Source of the DNA: Amoebidium appalachense
Taxonomy: Eukaryota; Ichthyosporea
Length of the DNA: 64,000 nt
Reading direction: 5' to 3'
Assembly: GCA_963693365.1 (NCBI GenBank)
Contig: CAVNZM010000001.1
Span: forward strand, 20,894,001 to 20,958,000
The stretch's first letter is position 1, and each line of letters begins with the position of its first letter. Shown piece after piece: positions 25,209-43,491 of this stretch. Under the pieces are notes generated by a model. That model ran no database searches, was not told the DNA's origin, and was given only the letters and a program-made list of their open reading frames with translations. The position numbers were made by a program, and so were the translations under genes.

Positions 25209-26314
25209 GTTTGCGTAAAAGGCCTAGCTAGATGTGCTGCCCTTAAGGGGATATCCCTAAACCATACAGACTGCTTGGGCTTGGCACGGATTACAGCAAC
25301 GGCTATTCCACTCCTAAAGCTCTACAGCAAACATGAGACAATGGAACCTGCTCAGGCGGGAATATGGCCGTGGTTGCACCACCAAGTTGCTTATGGGTTA
25401 AACAAAGACCTATACACGCAACCCCTATGCTAGCTCCAAGGTTATAGGTAATAGAGGTAGGCCATGACAAAACATGAACAACTCTCCTAGGCCTCATAAG
25501 CGACTTTCTGTTTTACTTTTTGGGGAATTTGGTCCATAAATACGGTACAATATTCTCAAGATCGATTATGCCGATTGGTACGATCCGCGATTATGCGATC
25601 GCAACTTAAAATCATGATGTGGAAATCCCCCCCCCCCCCCCCCCCCCCCCCCCCCGCCCCCCGGCCGATTCGCCTGAGTCACCTCGGTGCAATACCGTCC
25701 ACGCGTTGGCGAAAACACACGCGTGTCATGGTGGCGCTGTACCTTACCATAAATCCGACGTTCAGGCCTGTGCCCATTCCTACAGTACGCATCAGCAAGG
25801 CAAAAGAGTTCCTCCCAAAGTTGGAAACCGATGCTACGAGCGTGATAGACACGGACACGAAGGAACCGATGTTTTTTGGTGAGAAACTACTCGAGCGCAA
25901 ACGCCGATGCGAGATGGAAATCGAGCTCTTCTCGAACTGTTCGCGCTGGCGGAAGGTCGTGCATACGACCCCGTAAGCGACAAGTGGGAACCAACCCCAC
26001 AGGCGTCGGACCAAACCGATGCCTGATTTATCCTTCTTCTTCTGGAATGCTCGGACACTGGGCCCCCAAAGGGGCCTCCCCCCCGGGACACTCGACGATA
26101 AAATCAGCTACATACAACAACAGACAAACAACCACACATTCACAGTGATTTGCGAAACACAGTTTAAAAACCACCACAAATAAAACTCTACATTGGTCGA
26201 CACATCTACACACCCCGGTTATACGGAAAAATGGAGGCATTATTGTACTTGCCGCGCCACACGTGAGAGTGAAGCGCAAACCGGTAGCAAAAAACGGAAT
26301 TCTCGGTTTCTATA
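25209..26314. other. Spacer between the PP6 gene and a LINE remnant
   Basis: An open frame at about 25728-25978 (plus strand) encodes about 83 residues including KRRCEMEIELFSNCSRWR. It matches nothing I recognise and could be a remnant of the retroelement's upstream region. A C run lies at 25628-25655. No host gene seen. Confidence 0.5.
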
Positions 26315-28410
26315 GTGGTTCTTTCTAATGTTTTTACTTTTGTATATTACCCACCATCTATGTCAGTTGCCGAATTGACTCACGAGTTGTCACAGTTACC
26401 AATATCCACTGTTGTTTTAGGTGATTTTCACACGCGACTCCACCACACAGACACACGGCAAGTGAGTGTCGGGTACCCACCTAAGCCCCCGGAGCGCGCT
26501 ACCCCTTTAGCAAGGTATGTCCAAAGTCACACTTTGCGGTTCCCTCAAATATCCCATGCCCACAACACCGACTGGGGAGTGGCCTGTTGGCCATCAACCA
26601 TGTCAAAACTCTCTCTCCCTCCTAACCTCTCTAGGTCATCTGACCACTCTCCTATCCTTTTCCTACCTAAGATCTCCCTTGATCTGCTCCCTCCTCCTCC
26701 TCCCACCTTTCGCCTCCGTCTATCCCAGCTCAAGTCACAGTGGGGTAGAGTTGATGTATGTATATGCTATGCAACGAAACACCCTATATATATGTGCCTA
26801 TTAGAATCTGCACAAGCCAGACCAGATTCGAATTCACATCTCGTACTAGATACATGCACTAACTTTATTGTTGATGATTTAATAGATCTCGGTGATTATG
26901 CTGGTGGTGGTAGGAAGGAATATCCCGATGCTCTCTTGTTACCAAACACCACTCCCGCTAGACTAGGTGAGCGCCTGTCTCAAAAGGAGAGCTTGCGCCG
27001 GCTTGCTAGTATGAATCGATTTGGCCCCCCTGCTCGTATTATTGGTGATACCACTGGAGACCCCCTCATAGACTCTGATAAGTATTTCTCAGAACTGTTT
27101 AAAGATAGGACCCCCGCTCAGAAACCTATTGTGTGGCCTGTAGACCCATCTATCCCCATAGAATCGATCCTCCCCTTTTTCAGTCCCGATACCGTATGGT
27201 CTGTGGTATCTAGTTATAGCTCTAGTAAGTCTTGTGGACCTGGTGGACTTCCTGCTGGGTTTCTTAAAATCCTTGTTCCCTCCTACCCACAAAAGGAAAG
27301 TGATCGTGCTATTAAACCAGATCTTACTATTATGTTAAGCTCTCTCTTTTCTTGGTGTGTTAAATGTGGACATGTCCCGTCATCTTGGTTAGATACCTTA
27401 GTGATCCCCATACTTAAGAAGGACTCTGAGGGCCCCATATCATCTTTTCGCCCCATCACACTAACCCAGGTTGTTCGTAGATTCTTTGAAGCTTGCTTAC
27501 TTAGGTTATTTGCACATCACCCTAGGTTTTAATCTATTCTTCACATACACCCATGCCAATCCGCTTTTCGTAAAACCAATTCATGTTATGTTCAAATAAT
27601 GGCACTGCACGATTCTATGCAAGTTGGTGCACGATATGTTGGTTTTATTGATTGGAAAACTGCTTACGATTCTGTCTCCCCTGTTCTCCTATGGGAAAAG
27701 CTTGCTGCACGGGGTGTACCACACTGCATTGGTGTTTTGTTAGAAGCACTCTTGTCTCAAAACTATGGTAGAGCTGTGGTTAATGGGCACCTTTCATATG
27801 GTTTTTCTCGTACGAGAGGTCTCTTGCAGGGTTCATTGCTTAGCCCCTTTTTGTTTAACCTATTTATAGATGATTTGGCTGTCAAGATTCATGCCGAAAA
27901 TGATGACCCTATTAATAACTTTCCGCCTGCACTTCTCTATGCTGATGATCTGTCCCTCCTTGCCCGCGCCCCTAGACGCCTGCAAAGATTGTTCGATATA
28001 GTGTCAGAGTGGTGCAAGGCAAACCTTATGATCCTTAACATAGACAAATGTGGTGTTAAGTACCTGATATCATCTAACAATTTACACACATTTACATTAT
28101 CATCTAAACCTGTACCTATAGTTCCAAAGTACAAATATCTTGGTGTTCCGGTTAATTCTGTTGGTGTTATGTTTTCCCATATGGTTGAAAAGAGGGTAGA
28201 ACTGGCTCGTAAGCGGTTAGCTTTCTTCTCGGCTAATATTTTTAAAGACACGCCCCTCCATCCTTCTATTAGACTTACATTTATTCGCACTTTTGTCTTC
28301 CCGGCATGTGAAGGCACCCAAACCCTCAACTTGTCCCAAAAGGATAATAAGGAGAATAACGAAAGGAAAAGTGTCCCTACATCCCCCCCCCCCCCCCCCC
28401 CTCTCCCCCC

Positions 28411-28447
<37 letters not shown>

Positions 28448-28679
28448 CCCCCCCCCCCCCCCAAAAAAAAAAAAAAAGAAAGAAACTTTTAACCCCCTAA
28501 TAGATTTACCCCTGCAAAGCACCTTTTTGCACCGTTTTGTGCCTGCCAAGGCTCAGTGGCAGTCAGTCAAAGCCCTGCAAAGTGCGATGGCTGGTCGGGC
28601 CAAGAGGGTCGTGAATGACTTCTTGGGCACAAAGGGAGCATGTGCGTGCACCAATGGAATCCCAGGCCTGTTAGCCTAA
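26315..28679 (+). pseudogene. Degenerate LINE-type (non-LTR) retrotransposon: endonuclease plus reverse transcriptase
   Basis: The 5' part reads like the C-terminal half of an AP-type endonuclease (FVYYPPS, VVLGDFH, RSSDHSPIL). The reverse transcriptase follows with CGPGGLPAGFLK, FRPITLTQVVRRFFEACL, FIDWKTAYDSVSP, RGLLQGSLLSPFLFNLFIDD and the catalytic YADD box in LLYADDLSLLARAP. The frame is interrupted by a TAA at 27530-27532. The same frame then resumes with the RT palm, so this is a nonsense change and not a frameshift. At 28382-28475 a C-then-A homopolymer tract breaks the ORF, and likely C-terminal sequence (QSTFLHRFVPAKAQW) continues after it in another frame. The domain order is that of LINEs; the clade cannot be set by eye. 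It cannot be autonomous as read. Confidence 0.85.
28384..28475. repeat. Compound poly(C)-poly(A) tract inside the LINE frame
   Basis: About 75 bases of C with a few T, followed by 15 A. It separates two parts of the retroelement coding sequence, so it arose by insertion or expansion within that element. Confidence 0.9.
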
Positions 28680-29026
28680 TGTGGAAGCACAGCGCGCATG
28701 CAACTGTTATCCAATCCCGTGCAAGTGCGTTTCGTGCATCACTAGCCCCCCCCCCCCCCCCAAACACACACACACACACAAAAAAAAAAAAAAAAATAAG
28801 GGAAAAAAAAAAAGGGGGGGGAAAGATCCCCAACCTCTCTACATCGCACCACCACAATCATCTATATAACCCGGCACCCACCACCGCCTCTCTCAGTGTT
28901 ATCATCCAGGGGCTCCCTGATACGTGGCATTTCTTGGCTTTTTGTATACCCATCGTGTTCAATCTGTCTATTAACGCTATCTTAATACTACCCATTCCCC
29001 CCCCCCCCCCCCCCCCCCCCCGCCAG

Positions 29027-35262
<6,236 letters not shown>

Positions 35263-35288
35263 GAGTGCCTGTCGTATGCTGCCCCTCC

Positions 35289-35316
35289 CCCCCCCTCCCC
35301 CCCCCTCCCCTCCCCC

Positions 35317-35364
<48 letters not shown>

Positions 35365-35374
35365 ACCCCCGCGC
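35289..35374. repeat. Long C tract downstream of the gene A stop
   Basis: C-rich stretch with about 45 uninterrupted C (35320-35364). Confidence 0.9.
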
Positions 35375-35668
35375 CTCTCTCTTTTCCCCGCACCCTCGAT
35401 TCAGCCCGGACTCAATAGCAACAACGCGCCCCCAAATCTTTCACCTTGCCCCCTCCCCCTTAACCCCACTCACATCCCCCCTCGGCCAACTTCTACCTGG
35501 CTCTGCTCTCATTTCAGCTATCGACTCATCCCCCCTCCCCCCTTACCCCTCCTGGCTTCATCCACCCTCCCGGCCAGGCTCACCCTCCCCCCTGCCCCTC
35601 CTCCCCCCGTACCCCCCCACACGTGTGCATTCACAAACACGCGCACACACACACACGCACACACGCAC

Positions 35669-35699
<31 letters not shown>

Positions 35700-35721
35700 A
35701 CTGGGACACACGACCAACCAG

Positions 35722-36042
35722 GCGTCTACCCTGCTTCCACCACCTCCATCCCCGGGTTTCGAAAAAATCCGTGCCCGTCCCAAGGGGGCATTGCTGTACA
35801 ACACCAGCCATGCCCACGTGGTGCTATGCCCCGTACATATACGTGTTGCCATTACCGAGGATGACACGATGGATGACCGTGTGCGGCTGCTAGTGAACAC
35901 TAGGAGAGCATCTGCGTGCACTTGGGCTGGCCGGGAGGGTGGCTGTGCAGTTTGTCATGGGGGGTGCAGCTGCAGCGTCCCGGCCGAAAAAGTATCAAAC
36001 CAACCCCCCCCCCCTCCCCCCCCCTCCCCCCTCCCCCCCCCC

Positions 36043-36075
<33 letters not shown>

Positions 36076-37511
36076 CTACAGCCCACTACTTACACCCTCC
36101 TAACTACCCTCTTTTCCGTTTTTTCTCTCCCACCCACTTGCCGACACACACACACACAAGTCTTGAGGTTCTTTACCCATCAACAGCACCTGCACGTCAC
36201 CTACGTGTTGCTGCATGCAAACCCTCTTCCTCGATAACTTCATCTTCTAACCCAAAGAGCCCAGTACCCTCACTTCTGTCATCCTGATACGGGGGAGTGC
36301 ATTCGGGCCATGTGCCAATTTGTGTTGAGGCACATGCACGTGGCCGTGGATGGGGGAAGAAGTGAGGAGAGAAGGTGTGTGGAAGGGAAGAAATGCAGGA
36401 GGGAAAGAAAAGGAGGAGGATACTTAGGAGGTGTATGCGTAATGACTACTTAACTGCTAGGTTTCGACAGGCCCATTTGTGTGTGTGTTTGTGTGGTGGA
36501 TACAAGTGTGCGCATGTGTGCAATCACGGTGAGTGTTGGTACGTTTGTGCATGTATGTGTCGATACACTGCAGATGTGTGGATGCATTTGTGCATATTTG
36601 TGTTTAGTATGTGTGTGTGTAAGTGGATACACGTGTGCACATGTATGCATGTGTGTGTGTGGAGCACCCGGGGATACATGCGTGCATGTGAGTACATATA
36701 GTACTTGTACATATGGGCAGATATGTGCATGTCTCGATACATATGTGCAAATGTGTGCATGTGGATAAGTATGCATTTTTGCTTTTCCCGTCTGTCTAAC
36801 AGTGCGCATGGCAGAGCACACCAAAGCCGGCGACAAAGGAATCCACCAGTGCTACCCAAGACCAAGGTGCTTCCCCTCCCCCCCCCCCTTTTTTTTTTTT
36901 GGATCCTACCCCTTCCCCCCCCCTCGCCCCTCCTTGTACATACTGCCGGTCCAATATTCACCTGCTCTATCAGCCACACAAGATATTCCCAAATAGCTCT
37001 GCAAATTCCCAAATAGCTCTGCAAATTCCCCAATAGCTCTGCAAATTCCCAAATAGCTCTGCAAATTCCCAAACCACTTTGAAAAGGGGCACATGGATAA
37101 ACATGACGTGGGAGGGGCCCTCCTGAGGCTTCTCCTTCCTTCTTCTTCTTCATTTTCATTCCCCCCCCTTGCCTTTGTTTTTTCCTTGTCTCTCTCTTTT
37201 CTCCCTCCCCCTCTTTTGAAGGGCACGGAGAGCTCGGGGGGAAGTGGGGGAATTTGGTGGTGGTGGTGGTGGTGGTTTGGGGGAGGGGGGGGGGGGGGGG
37301 GGAGGGGAGGAGGAGGAGGGGGGGGGGGGGGGGGGGGAGGTGCAGGGAGGGGGTTCGGATCCAGCCCTTAGTATGCGTCTTACTTTCTCCCAACCTCCCC
37401 AGGCCCCCTCCACGCCCCCACCCTGTCCCCAGGGCCAGCCCCAACATTTTAACAACACTCGAGGCCACTCGGCTGCCTGACGGTGGCCATGGAGTACCCC
37501 TATGTGCATGA
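35722..37511 (+). CDS. Unrecognised multi-exon gene B, or the 3' part of gene A
   Basis: Five exons join in phase: 35722-35991, 36265-36374, 36803-36866, 37222-37256 and 37403-37511 (TGA), about 195 residues. The first holds KIRARPKGALLYNTSHAHVV, HIRVAITEDDTMDDRVRLLV and a cysteine cluster CAVCHGGCSC. The second continues FCHPDTGECIRAMCQ. Together these give Cys/His pairs that could bind zinc, though no named finger fits. The 3' part is low complexity (Ser/Gly, then Pro-rich). No initiator methionine is found upstream, and gene A has a possible phase-0 donor at 35207, so the two may be one gene. No family recognised. Confidence 0.45.
36982..37075. repeat. 21-base tandem repeat, about five copies
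   Basis: Unit AATTCCCAAATAGCTCTGCA with minor changes, inside an intron of gene B. Confidence 0.92.
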
Positions 37512-37970
37512 CGTCACAATAGTCCATCCACCCTGTTTGGCGTTCTACGTACTTCCAGACCCACCCATTTGGTGTTATTGCGGACCGTGCACACACCTGA
37601 GGGAATACTCCTTACACTTGTCTTTATTTCTTCCTTCCAAAAACATTGAAATAGTTGGGGTATTGTAGAACAAATGATCAGAAACTTTGGTCTTTATGAA
37701 GCAGCGTCGGAGTCCGGCTCTTATGGGACCATTTCCTTCCCCCCCCCCCCCCCCCCCCCCCTCTCCCCTCCCCTTTTCGGCTCATATTGTCGGACCTTTT
37801 CGAACTTGGACCGTATTCAGACCGTGACCCGTCTACACGAATATGTTTATGTCCAACGGTGTGGCCCCACAGTCAATACAAGACACAGTCCTGTGCATTA
37901 CTGTGGCTCAAACTGAAACGGACACGCGTTCAATCAGTTCGAAATAAATTTAGTTCTTTTTTTTGCATGA

Positions 37971-38001
<31 letters not shown>

Positions 38002-38298
38002 CTTTTTTTTTTTTAGCCACCACCGCCACTGGGCTCACCCCATCTGGTTCATACTGGCTCAGAAGATGAACGGTGACTCTTCTGTTCGTTATTTTGTGCT
38101 TTTTGTGTGTATGGTGCTACAGCCATCCAATCAATTCATTGGTGGATTGAGAACCAGTCTCACGGCCAGCATTCATATCACATGCTCGCTCATTCATTCC
38201 TTCGTTCATTCATCCTAAAAACCAACAACCTATGTACATACCTTATCCAATTCTAGCAAACGAGCCACATGGGGAAAGAGCCCCCCCCCCCCCCCCAT
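37512..38298. other. Spacer between gene B (plus) and the BTB-WD40 gene (minus)
   Basis: Convergent 3' ends. It contains C runs at 37740-37761 and 37971-37998 and no supported gene. Confidence 0.6.
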
Positions 38299-39297
38299 CT
38301 AATCAGGCAGGAGGTACGCTGGGGTTGCTTCTGGCCTCCATACCATTAGCGTCTTATCCGAGGACCCAGTGACCACCACCTCCCCCCACACGCCCCCACA
38401 TAAGATGGTGCCCTCGTGGCCCTCCAACCGCATCACCTCCCCACTGTTAAGATCACACACCTCAAGTACATTGTTGTCCGCTAGGAGCTGCGCATACCCG
38501 CCAATCACATCAAAGGGCAGCCTAGATTGGAATTCGGTCGTACTTTCCAATCGCCCAGTTTTCCGATCCCACCTGCACACCTCGCTACTAATACTAAATC
38601 CATTGATATCGGAGGTTACACTCACAGCCTTTTCGGGCCCCAACCCTACCCGATTAGGTTTACCCGTGTGCCCGCTCATTCGTTCCACCACCGCCCCCGT
38701 CTTTACGTCCCACACCACAACCTCATTCCCTACGCCTCCACCAAAAAACCGATCATTGAAAATTGAAATTCGGCCGGTGAACATATTCACATCAGCCGCC
38801 TCCCACAGGATACACTTTTCCTTCATGTTCCACACCTTAATCTTATTCACCTGGTACGTCTGTAAAACCCCCACTACCGCCAAATTTCCACACATGCCCA
38901 CCGCCGTCACCCTCCCATACTGCCCCGCACTCATCACCAACTTGCCGCTAGCCAAATCCCACACCCTTAAAGTCCGATCGTCCGATCCGCTGGCCAGCCG
39001 CCCATCAGCCGACAAACAGACGCAGTTAATTGGCTCCTTGTGGCCCAATAGAATCTTCTTGCACGTGCCAGTGGGTATGTCCCAAAGGCGAACAGAGCAG
39101 TCCCCCTCCCCCCCGCCACTGGCAGCCAAAGGGCCGTTGATGTCCACTGCTGTGACTGCGCCTATGTATGTGTGTGTGTGTGTGTGTGTGAGTGTGAGTG
39201 TGAGTGTGAGTGTGTATGTGTGTGCGTGTGAGTGTGCATGTGTGTGTGCGTGTGCGTGCGTGAGTGTGAGTGTGTGTGTACATGCGTGCGTGCGTTA

Positions 39298-39367
<70 letters not shown>

Positions 39368-39629
39368 AAGGTAGGCTGGATCTGTAGAATGCACGTGTGT
39401 CTACTGCCTGAAACGGGCATGCCAATTGTTGTGTGCGCGCTTGGTGCCTTGGTGCATCAGGCCAGCATGTGCCGTGTGTTGTTTGTTGGTGTCAGCTTGC
39501 ATAGTCACAAAAGGAGGAGAAATGTAAGATAAAGGAGGGGGAGGGGGGGGGGGGGGGGGGGTTTGAGGGGTTGGGGGGTTGGGAGGGGGGTGGCGGGTCA
39601 GAGTGGAAAGGCCCAGCACACTTTTTTGT

Positions 39630-39687
<58 letters not shown>

Positions 39688-40016
39688 GGAAAAAAAAAAA
39701 AGAAATAAACCTTTCTACCCACACAACCACCACCCAACACCCTAACCAAAGGCTTCTTTGCCTGTTCCACAATACACAGCTTTCCACTTCCACATGCTGC
39801 AGCCCCTTTACTCCAGCCTGCACGGTTTCGTGCCTCCCCCCCCCCCCCCCAAAAAACACCCACTCATCCTTCTTCTGTGTGCACATGTACATCCACGGGT
39901 GTAGCCAAAACATGTCAGTGTCTAAATCCCCTGTTTCATGCAAGCCCACTTCCCACTTCTCTTCCAACACTCGTGTCCTTCCGTTGATACACACACTTGC
40001 CTACGATGCACACGTA

Positions 40017-40073
<57 letters not shown>

Positions 40074-40316
40074 TTTCTCCCTGCCCCACCCCGCACGGGA
40101 GTACTATATCGTCCCACCTCTGATTTTGGACAGCCCTGTGTGCTAGTCTCCAACACAACCCCCCCCCCCCCCCCCCCCCCCCCCCTCCCACGGTTCCCCC
40201 GTCCTCCCCCCCCCCCCCCCCTTTCTCCCCTCCCATCACACCAAAAGACACACACATCAAACATATACAGTTACACACGAAAGTGCTTACACACACATAT
40301 GATCAAGACACACCAG

Positions 40317-40350
<34 letters not shown>

Positions 40351-41518
40351 TCGACCTCTCCTCCCCTCCCCTTCCCCTCCCCCTTCCCCCCCCCCCCCCC
40401 CCCAAAAAAAAAAAAAAAAGAAAAGAAGGAAAAAAAAGAAAAAAAAAGACATCACACAAGGACCAGCGGGCCTCCCCCCTCCCCCCTCTCCCCCCCCCCC
40501 CCCCCCCCCCCCAATCCCCTCCCCCCTCCCCTTCCCCATTCCCCCCGGGGCACCCACCGCTGTGCCCAGCCAACACCACCACGTCGTGTTTTTTGCGCAA
40601 CCTCTCGACCACCGACGGGTCACCGTAGGGCCACGGCACAAGAAAGTAGTCGAACTCGTGCCGTATGCGTGCCCACGTGGTCGGGTCACGTGGCGGCGTG
40701 GGCAGGCTGCCACGATTACGCAAAAAGTCGAGAATGTGGCAGAAATACTCGGGGTTGCGGTCGATGATGATGCGACCATCGCTGTCCGTCTGGAGGGGGT
40801 GGCGGCCGCTGAACATGACGGCAAGCATGGACTCTGGGTAGAGGCTGAGGGTGTGCCGGGTGGTGGTGACGTGGCGCCCTCCCACGTTAAGGTGTACGGG
40901 CTGGTGGGGGTCGGGGGTGGGGAAGGAGGCCTTTTCTCGGTCCAGTTTGGCCCTGCAGCCGGAACACAGATAATGTTAATCTGGGCAGGTTGCAACATGT
41001 TAATTTGAGCAGGTTACGGCACGTTCATATAAACATGTGGATAGATCTACTGTCATTGTACCTTCCGTCTCCAGCCTACCTCTGCGGAGTTGTATTAATG
41101 GTAAAGACACCACCAAACACGTGCGCTGGCAAACGCACAGCACCGGAAAGTGAAGGCATGGCACCAACCATGTGAGAAGGAGAGCGGCGAAGTATGCCAG
41201 AGCAAACCCGAGGTGAGGACACGGGGGTGCGGAGGCCAATAGTCGTGGCCCACGTGGGCTGGGAGAGTGGAGTACTCATGCTTCCCATATGGCGTGTGTG
41301 CGTGAAATGCATGTGTGTATGGTTGCTTGTGTGTTTGTGTGCTTGCGATGGTGGTGGTGGTGGTGGTGGTGGTGGTGGTGATGGTGCGTAATTGTGTAGT
41401 ATGTGTGTGTTGTGTGTGTGTGTGTATACGCGCGCGCGCGCGTATGTATGTGTGTGTGTGTGTGTGTGTATGTGTGTGTGTGTGTGCGTGTGTTTGTGCG
41501 TATGTGTTTCTCTCTTCT

Positions 41519-41566
<48 letters not shown>

Positions 41567-41954
41567 CCCTTCCCCCCCCCCCCCCCCCCCTTCTCTCTCT
41601 CCCTCTCTCTCTCTCTCTTCCCTCTTTCTCTCTCTCTGTGTGTGTGCAGATGCTGAAGAACATGGGCATATCGCGGGGTACGTGGGCTGGGGCTCACAAG
41701 AGCTTTTGAAAGCGTGACAAGCACGTATACAGTCTCCCTCTCCCCCTCTTCTCTCCACCCAAAACAAAAGCGCATATACATCCGCACCTCTCTGCCGCCA
41801 GTTCATCCCTCTGAGATCTGAGCTCTTCTCTCTGCCTGTCCAGGTCCGCGCACACGCCCACCCACTGCTGCCGGCACCCTTCCAACCTGTCCAGACTCTG
41901 CCTCAGTGCCTCCTGCGCAGCACTGAGCGCCTCGGCAAGCTCGTGCCCAGCCAT
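38299..41954 (-). CDS. BTB (KCTD/T1-type) - WD40 repeat protein, complete, three exons
   Basis: Exons 41788-41954, 40558-40952 and 38299-39161 join in phase to 474 residues. Residues 1-60 are charged and helical, probably a coiled coil ([20 protein letters not shown]). Next comes a T1-type BTB domain: [34 protein letters not shown], then [19 protein letters not shown]. The last 285 residues are WD40 repeats, about seven blades, with [31 protein letters not shown] and [10 protein letters not shown]. The second junction falls inside a blade, restoring [12 protein letters not shown]. The order BTB then WD40 matches the KCTD3/SHKBP1 architecture. Such proteins usually act as adaptors, some for Cullin-3 ligases; the substrate here is unknown. 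The donor and the acceptor of the introns touch GT-rich microsatellite DNA. Confidence 0.93.
39299..39366. repeat. (GT)n microsatellite in the BTB-WD40 intron
   Basis: Pure GT tract. Further GT-rich sequence (39166-39298) runs to the acceptor of the WD40 exon at 39162. Confidence 0.96.
39631..39701. repeat. Compound poly(C)-poly(A) tract
   Basis: About 55 C, then GGGG, then 11 A. It lies in the BTB-WD40 intron. A second copy of the pattern is at 40389-40419. Confidence 0.92.
40019..40073. repeat. 55-base C tract
   Basis: The longest uninterrupted C run in the window, in the BTB-WD40 intron. Confidence 0.93.
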
Positions 41955-42848
41955 CCTCGCTGAGAGATAGGCGGCAGCAAAACAGAAACGATGACAAAAC
42001 GGCGACCCGGGCTAGGACCAGGGTCTGTGAAGAGGCCCAGGCTGACAGCCTGAGGCTGATCATGAGTCTCGGAGTCAGTGCGTCCAGTGTGTCAGAGTCG
42101 AGCAGCTTGCCTAATAAAAGGAATTGGCTTCTGAGAATCCAAATGCTTTCAACTTTATTTGAGCTCTGACAGCTGAGATCGGCTGGGATCGGCTGGGATC
42201 GGCAAACCAGTTGCCAGTCAATCGCAAAGAGATCGGTAAAGATGAAAGCCTGCACTCACACTGCAGTATTACCCTAAATCTAAGTGCCGATCGTGAGTGC
42301 AAGCCTGCAGTATTACCCTAAATCTAAGTGCCGATCGTGAGTGCAAGCTAACAGAAACTGAGTGAGAGCAAAAGGAAGACGCGGGCGGGATTGGTTGGGT
42401 ATAAGTGGCGCTGAGTAAGGGAAGACTGATCAAGGCTTCTCTCGGCTGCAGCTTTTATAGCCTGCAGCCAAGATTCAGCGCCAGACCATGATTGGTGGAA
42501 TACATAACTATGCTTTCTTGAAAGATAATTGGTGTATTTCCACCCAATCAGATTATGATTCGAAGAACCAATCGAAATAGTTTCACTATTGATGATCCGA
42601 AGTAGGAATGTGATAAGCCTTGCTGGCCTGGCCCAGTGGGAGTTTCCTATTGGCGCGCAGTCAGGGGTGCGTGTGACCGTGTCCATTCCTCCGTTACGTA
42701 AGTTACGTAACTCTTGTGGGACGTCGGTGAATACATACACCTTGTGGGACGTCGGTGAATATGCCTGTTTACCCACAAGCACGAACTACACACACTCGCG
42801 GGCCTCTACAAAGCGGAGGCTGCCTTACGTAAGCCTCTACCGTATCAC
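41955..42848. other. Upstream region of the BTB-WD40 gene
   Basis: No gene seen. Contains a tandem duplication of about 46 bases (TGCAGTATTACCCTAAATCT onward) at 42258-42351 and a doubled TTGTGGGACGTCGGTGAATA at 42714-42758. Confidence 0.6.
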
Positions 42849-43491
42849 ATGCTATTGGGTAATATTCGGAAGATTGATCGCAGCGATCATTCGATTCGAA
42901 TAACGGCCGACCCATCATCCGACCCGGAAACTGCAACTGATTCGTTTTACGGCACCCTGTTAAAACTGTACGGCCACGAATCTGGGGCAGGCGCCCCCTC
43001 CTGTTTTTGTTCCACCCACCGACACACCACCACCCCCACACACGGCGTGGCCAGCGGGGCCGGCTGAGTTTGGGGCTGAACTGTGGGTACACTTTACCGC
43101 AGATGCGGTATGGCAGTTAGTCTCCCGCTGCCCGTCCCGCAAAGCGTGTGGGCCGGACGGCATCCCTATGGCACTACTTAAGGTACTTATTCCACCCCGC
43201 CCCGAAAAAGACGAACAGCGTGGCCCGCCGCCACCCCTTGCGTGTATTCTTAGCGAATTGTTTAGCTGGTATTCTGATGTCGGTAAAGTGCCCATCAAGA
43301 AAACGGTTGCACGGGGTCCCATTCACGAATTTCGCCCTGTCACACTTACGTCCGTCTTTCGCCGATTGTTCGAAAGTGGCCTTCTACAGGCCCTTTCTCG
43401 TAATCCCACCATCAGCAATCTTGTCGAATCCATCCATAAGCCATCTAAGACGTCAGCATCTAATCAAAGTCATCTACATCCCACCCTTTAA
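42849..43491 (+). pseudogene. Second, degraded LINE reverse-transcriptase fragment
   Basis: Reads ITADPSSDPETATDSFYGTL, a stop, then in another frame CGPDGIPMALLKVLIPP, LSELFSWYSDVGKVP and FRPVTLTSVFRRLFESGLLQ. This aligns with the 26.3 kb copy (CGPGGLPAGFLK, LSSLFSWCVKCGHVP, FRPITLTQVVRRFFEACL). It lacks the SSWLDTLVIPIL segment and everything after NPTI, including the catalytic YADD. The two copies are clearly different lineages or long diverged. The homology stops at about 43470, where the sequence character changes. Confidence 0.8.

Noticed and set aside
26315-28492. TAA read as a sense codon (variant genetic code)
   Set aside because: TAA ends alpha-tubulin and the JmjC-side small gene, so the in-frame TAA in the LINE is best read as a nonsense mutation.
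37483-37668. 61-residue frame after gene B
   Set aside because: Begins inside the last exon of gene B in another frame and shows no motif. Probably 3' UTR.
38369-39298. 309-residue plus-strand frame over the WD40 exon
   Set aside because: Antisense shadow of the WD40 coding sequence, with no recognisable motif.
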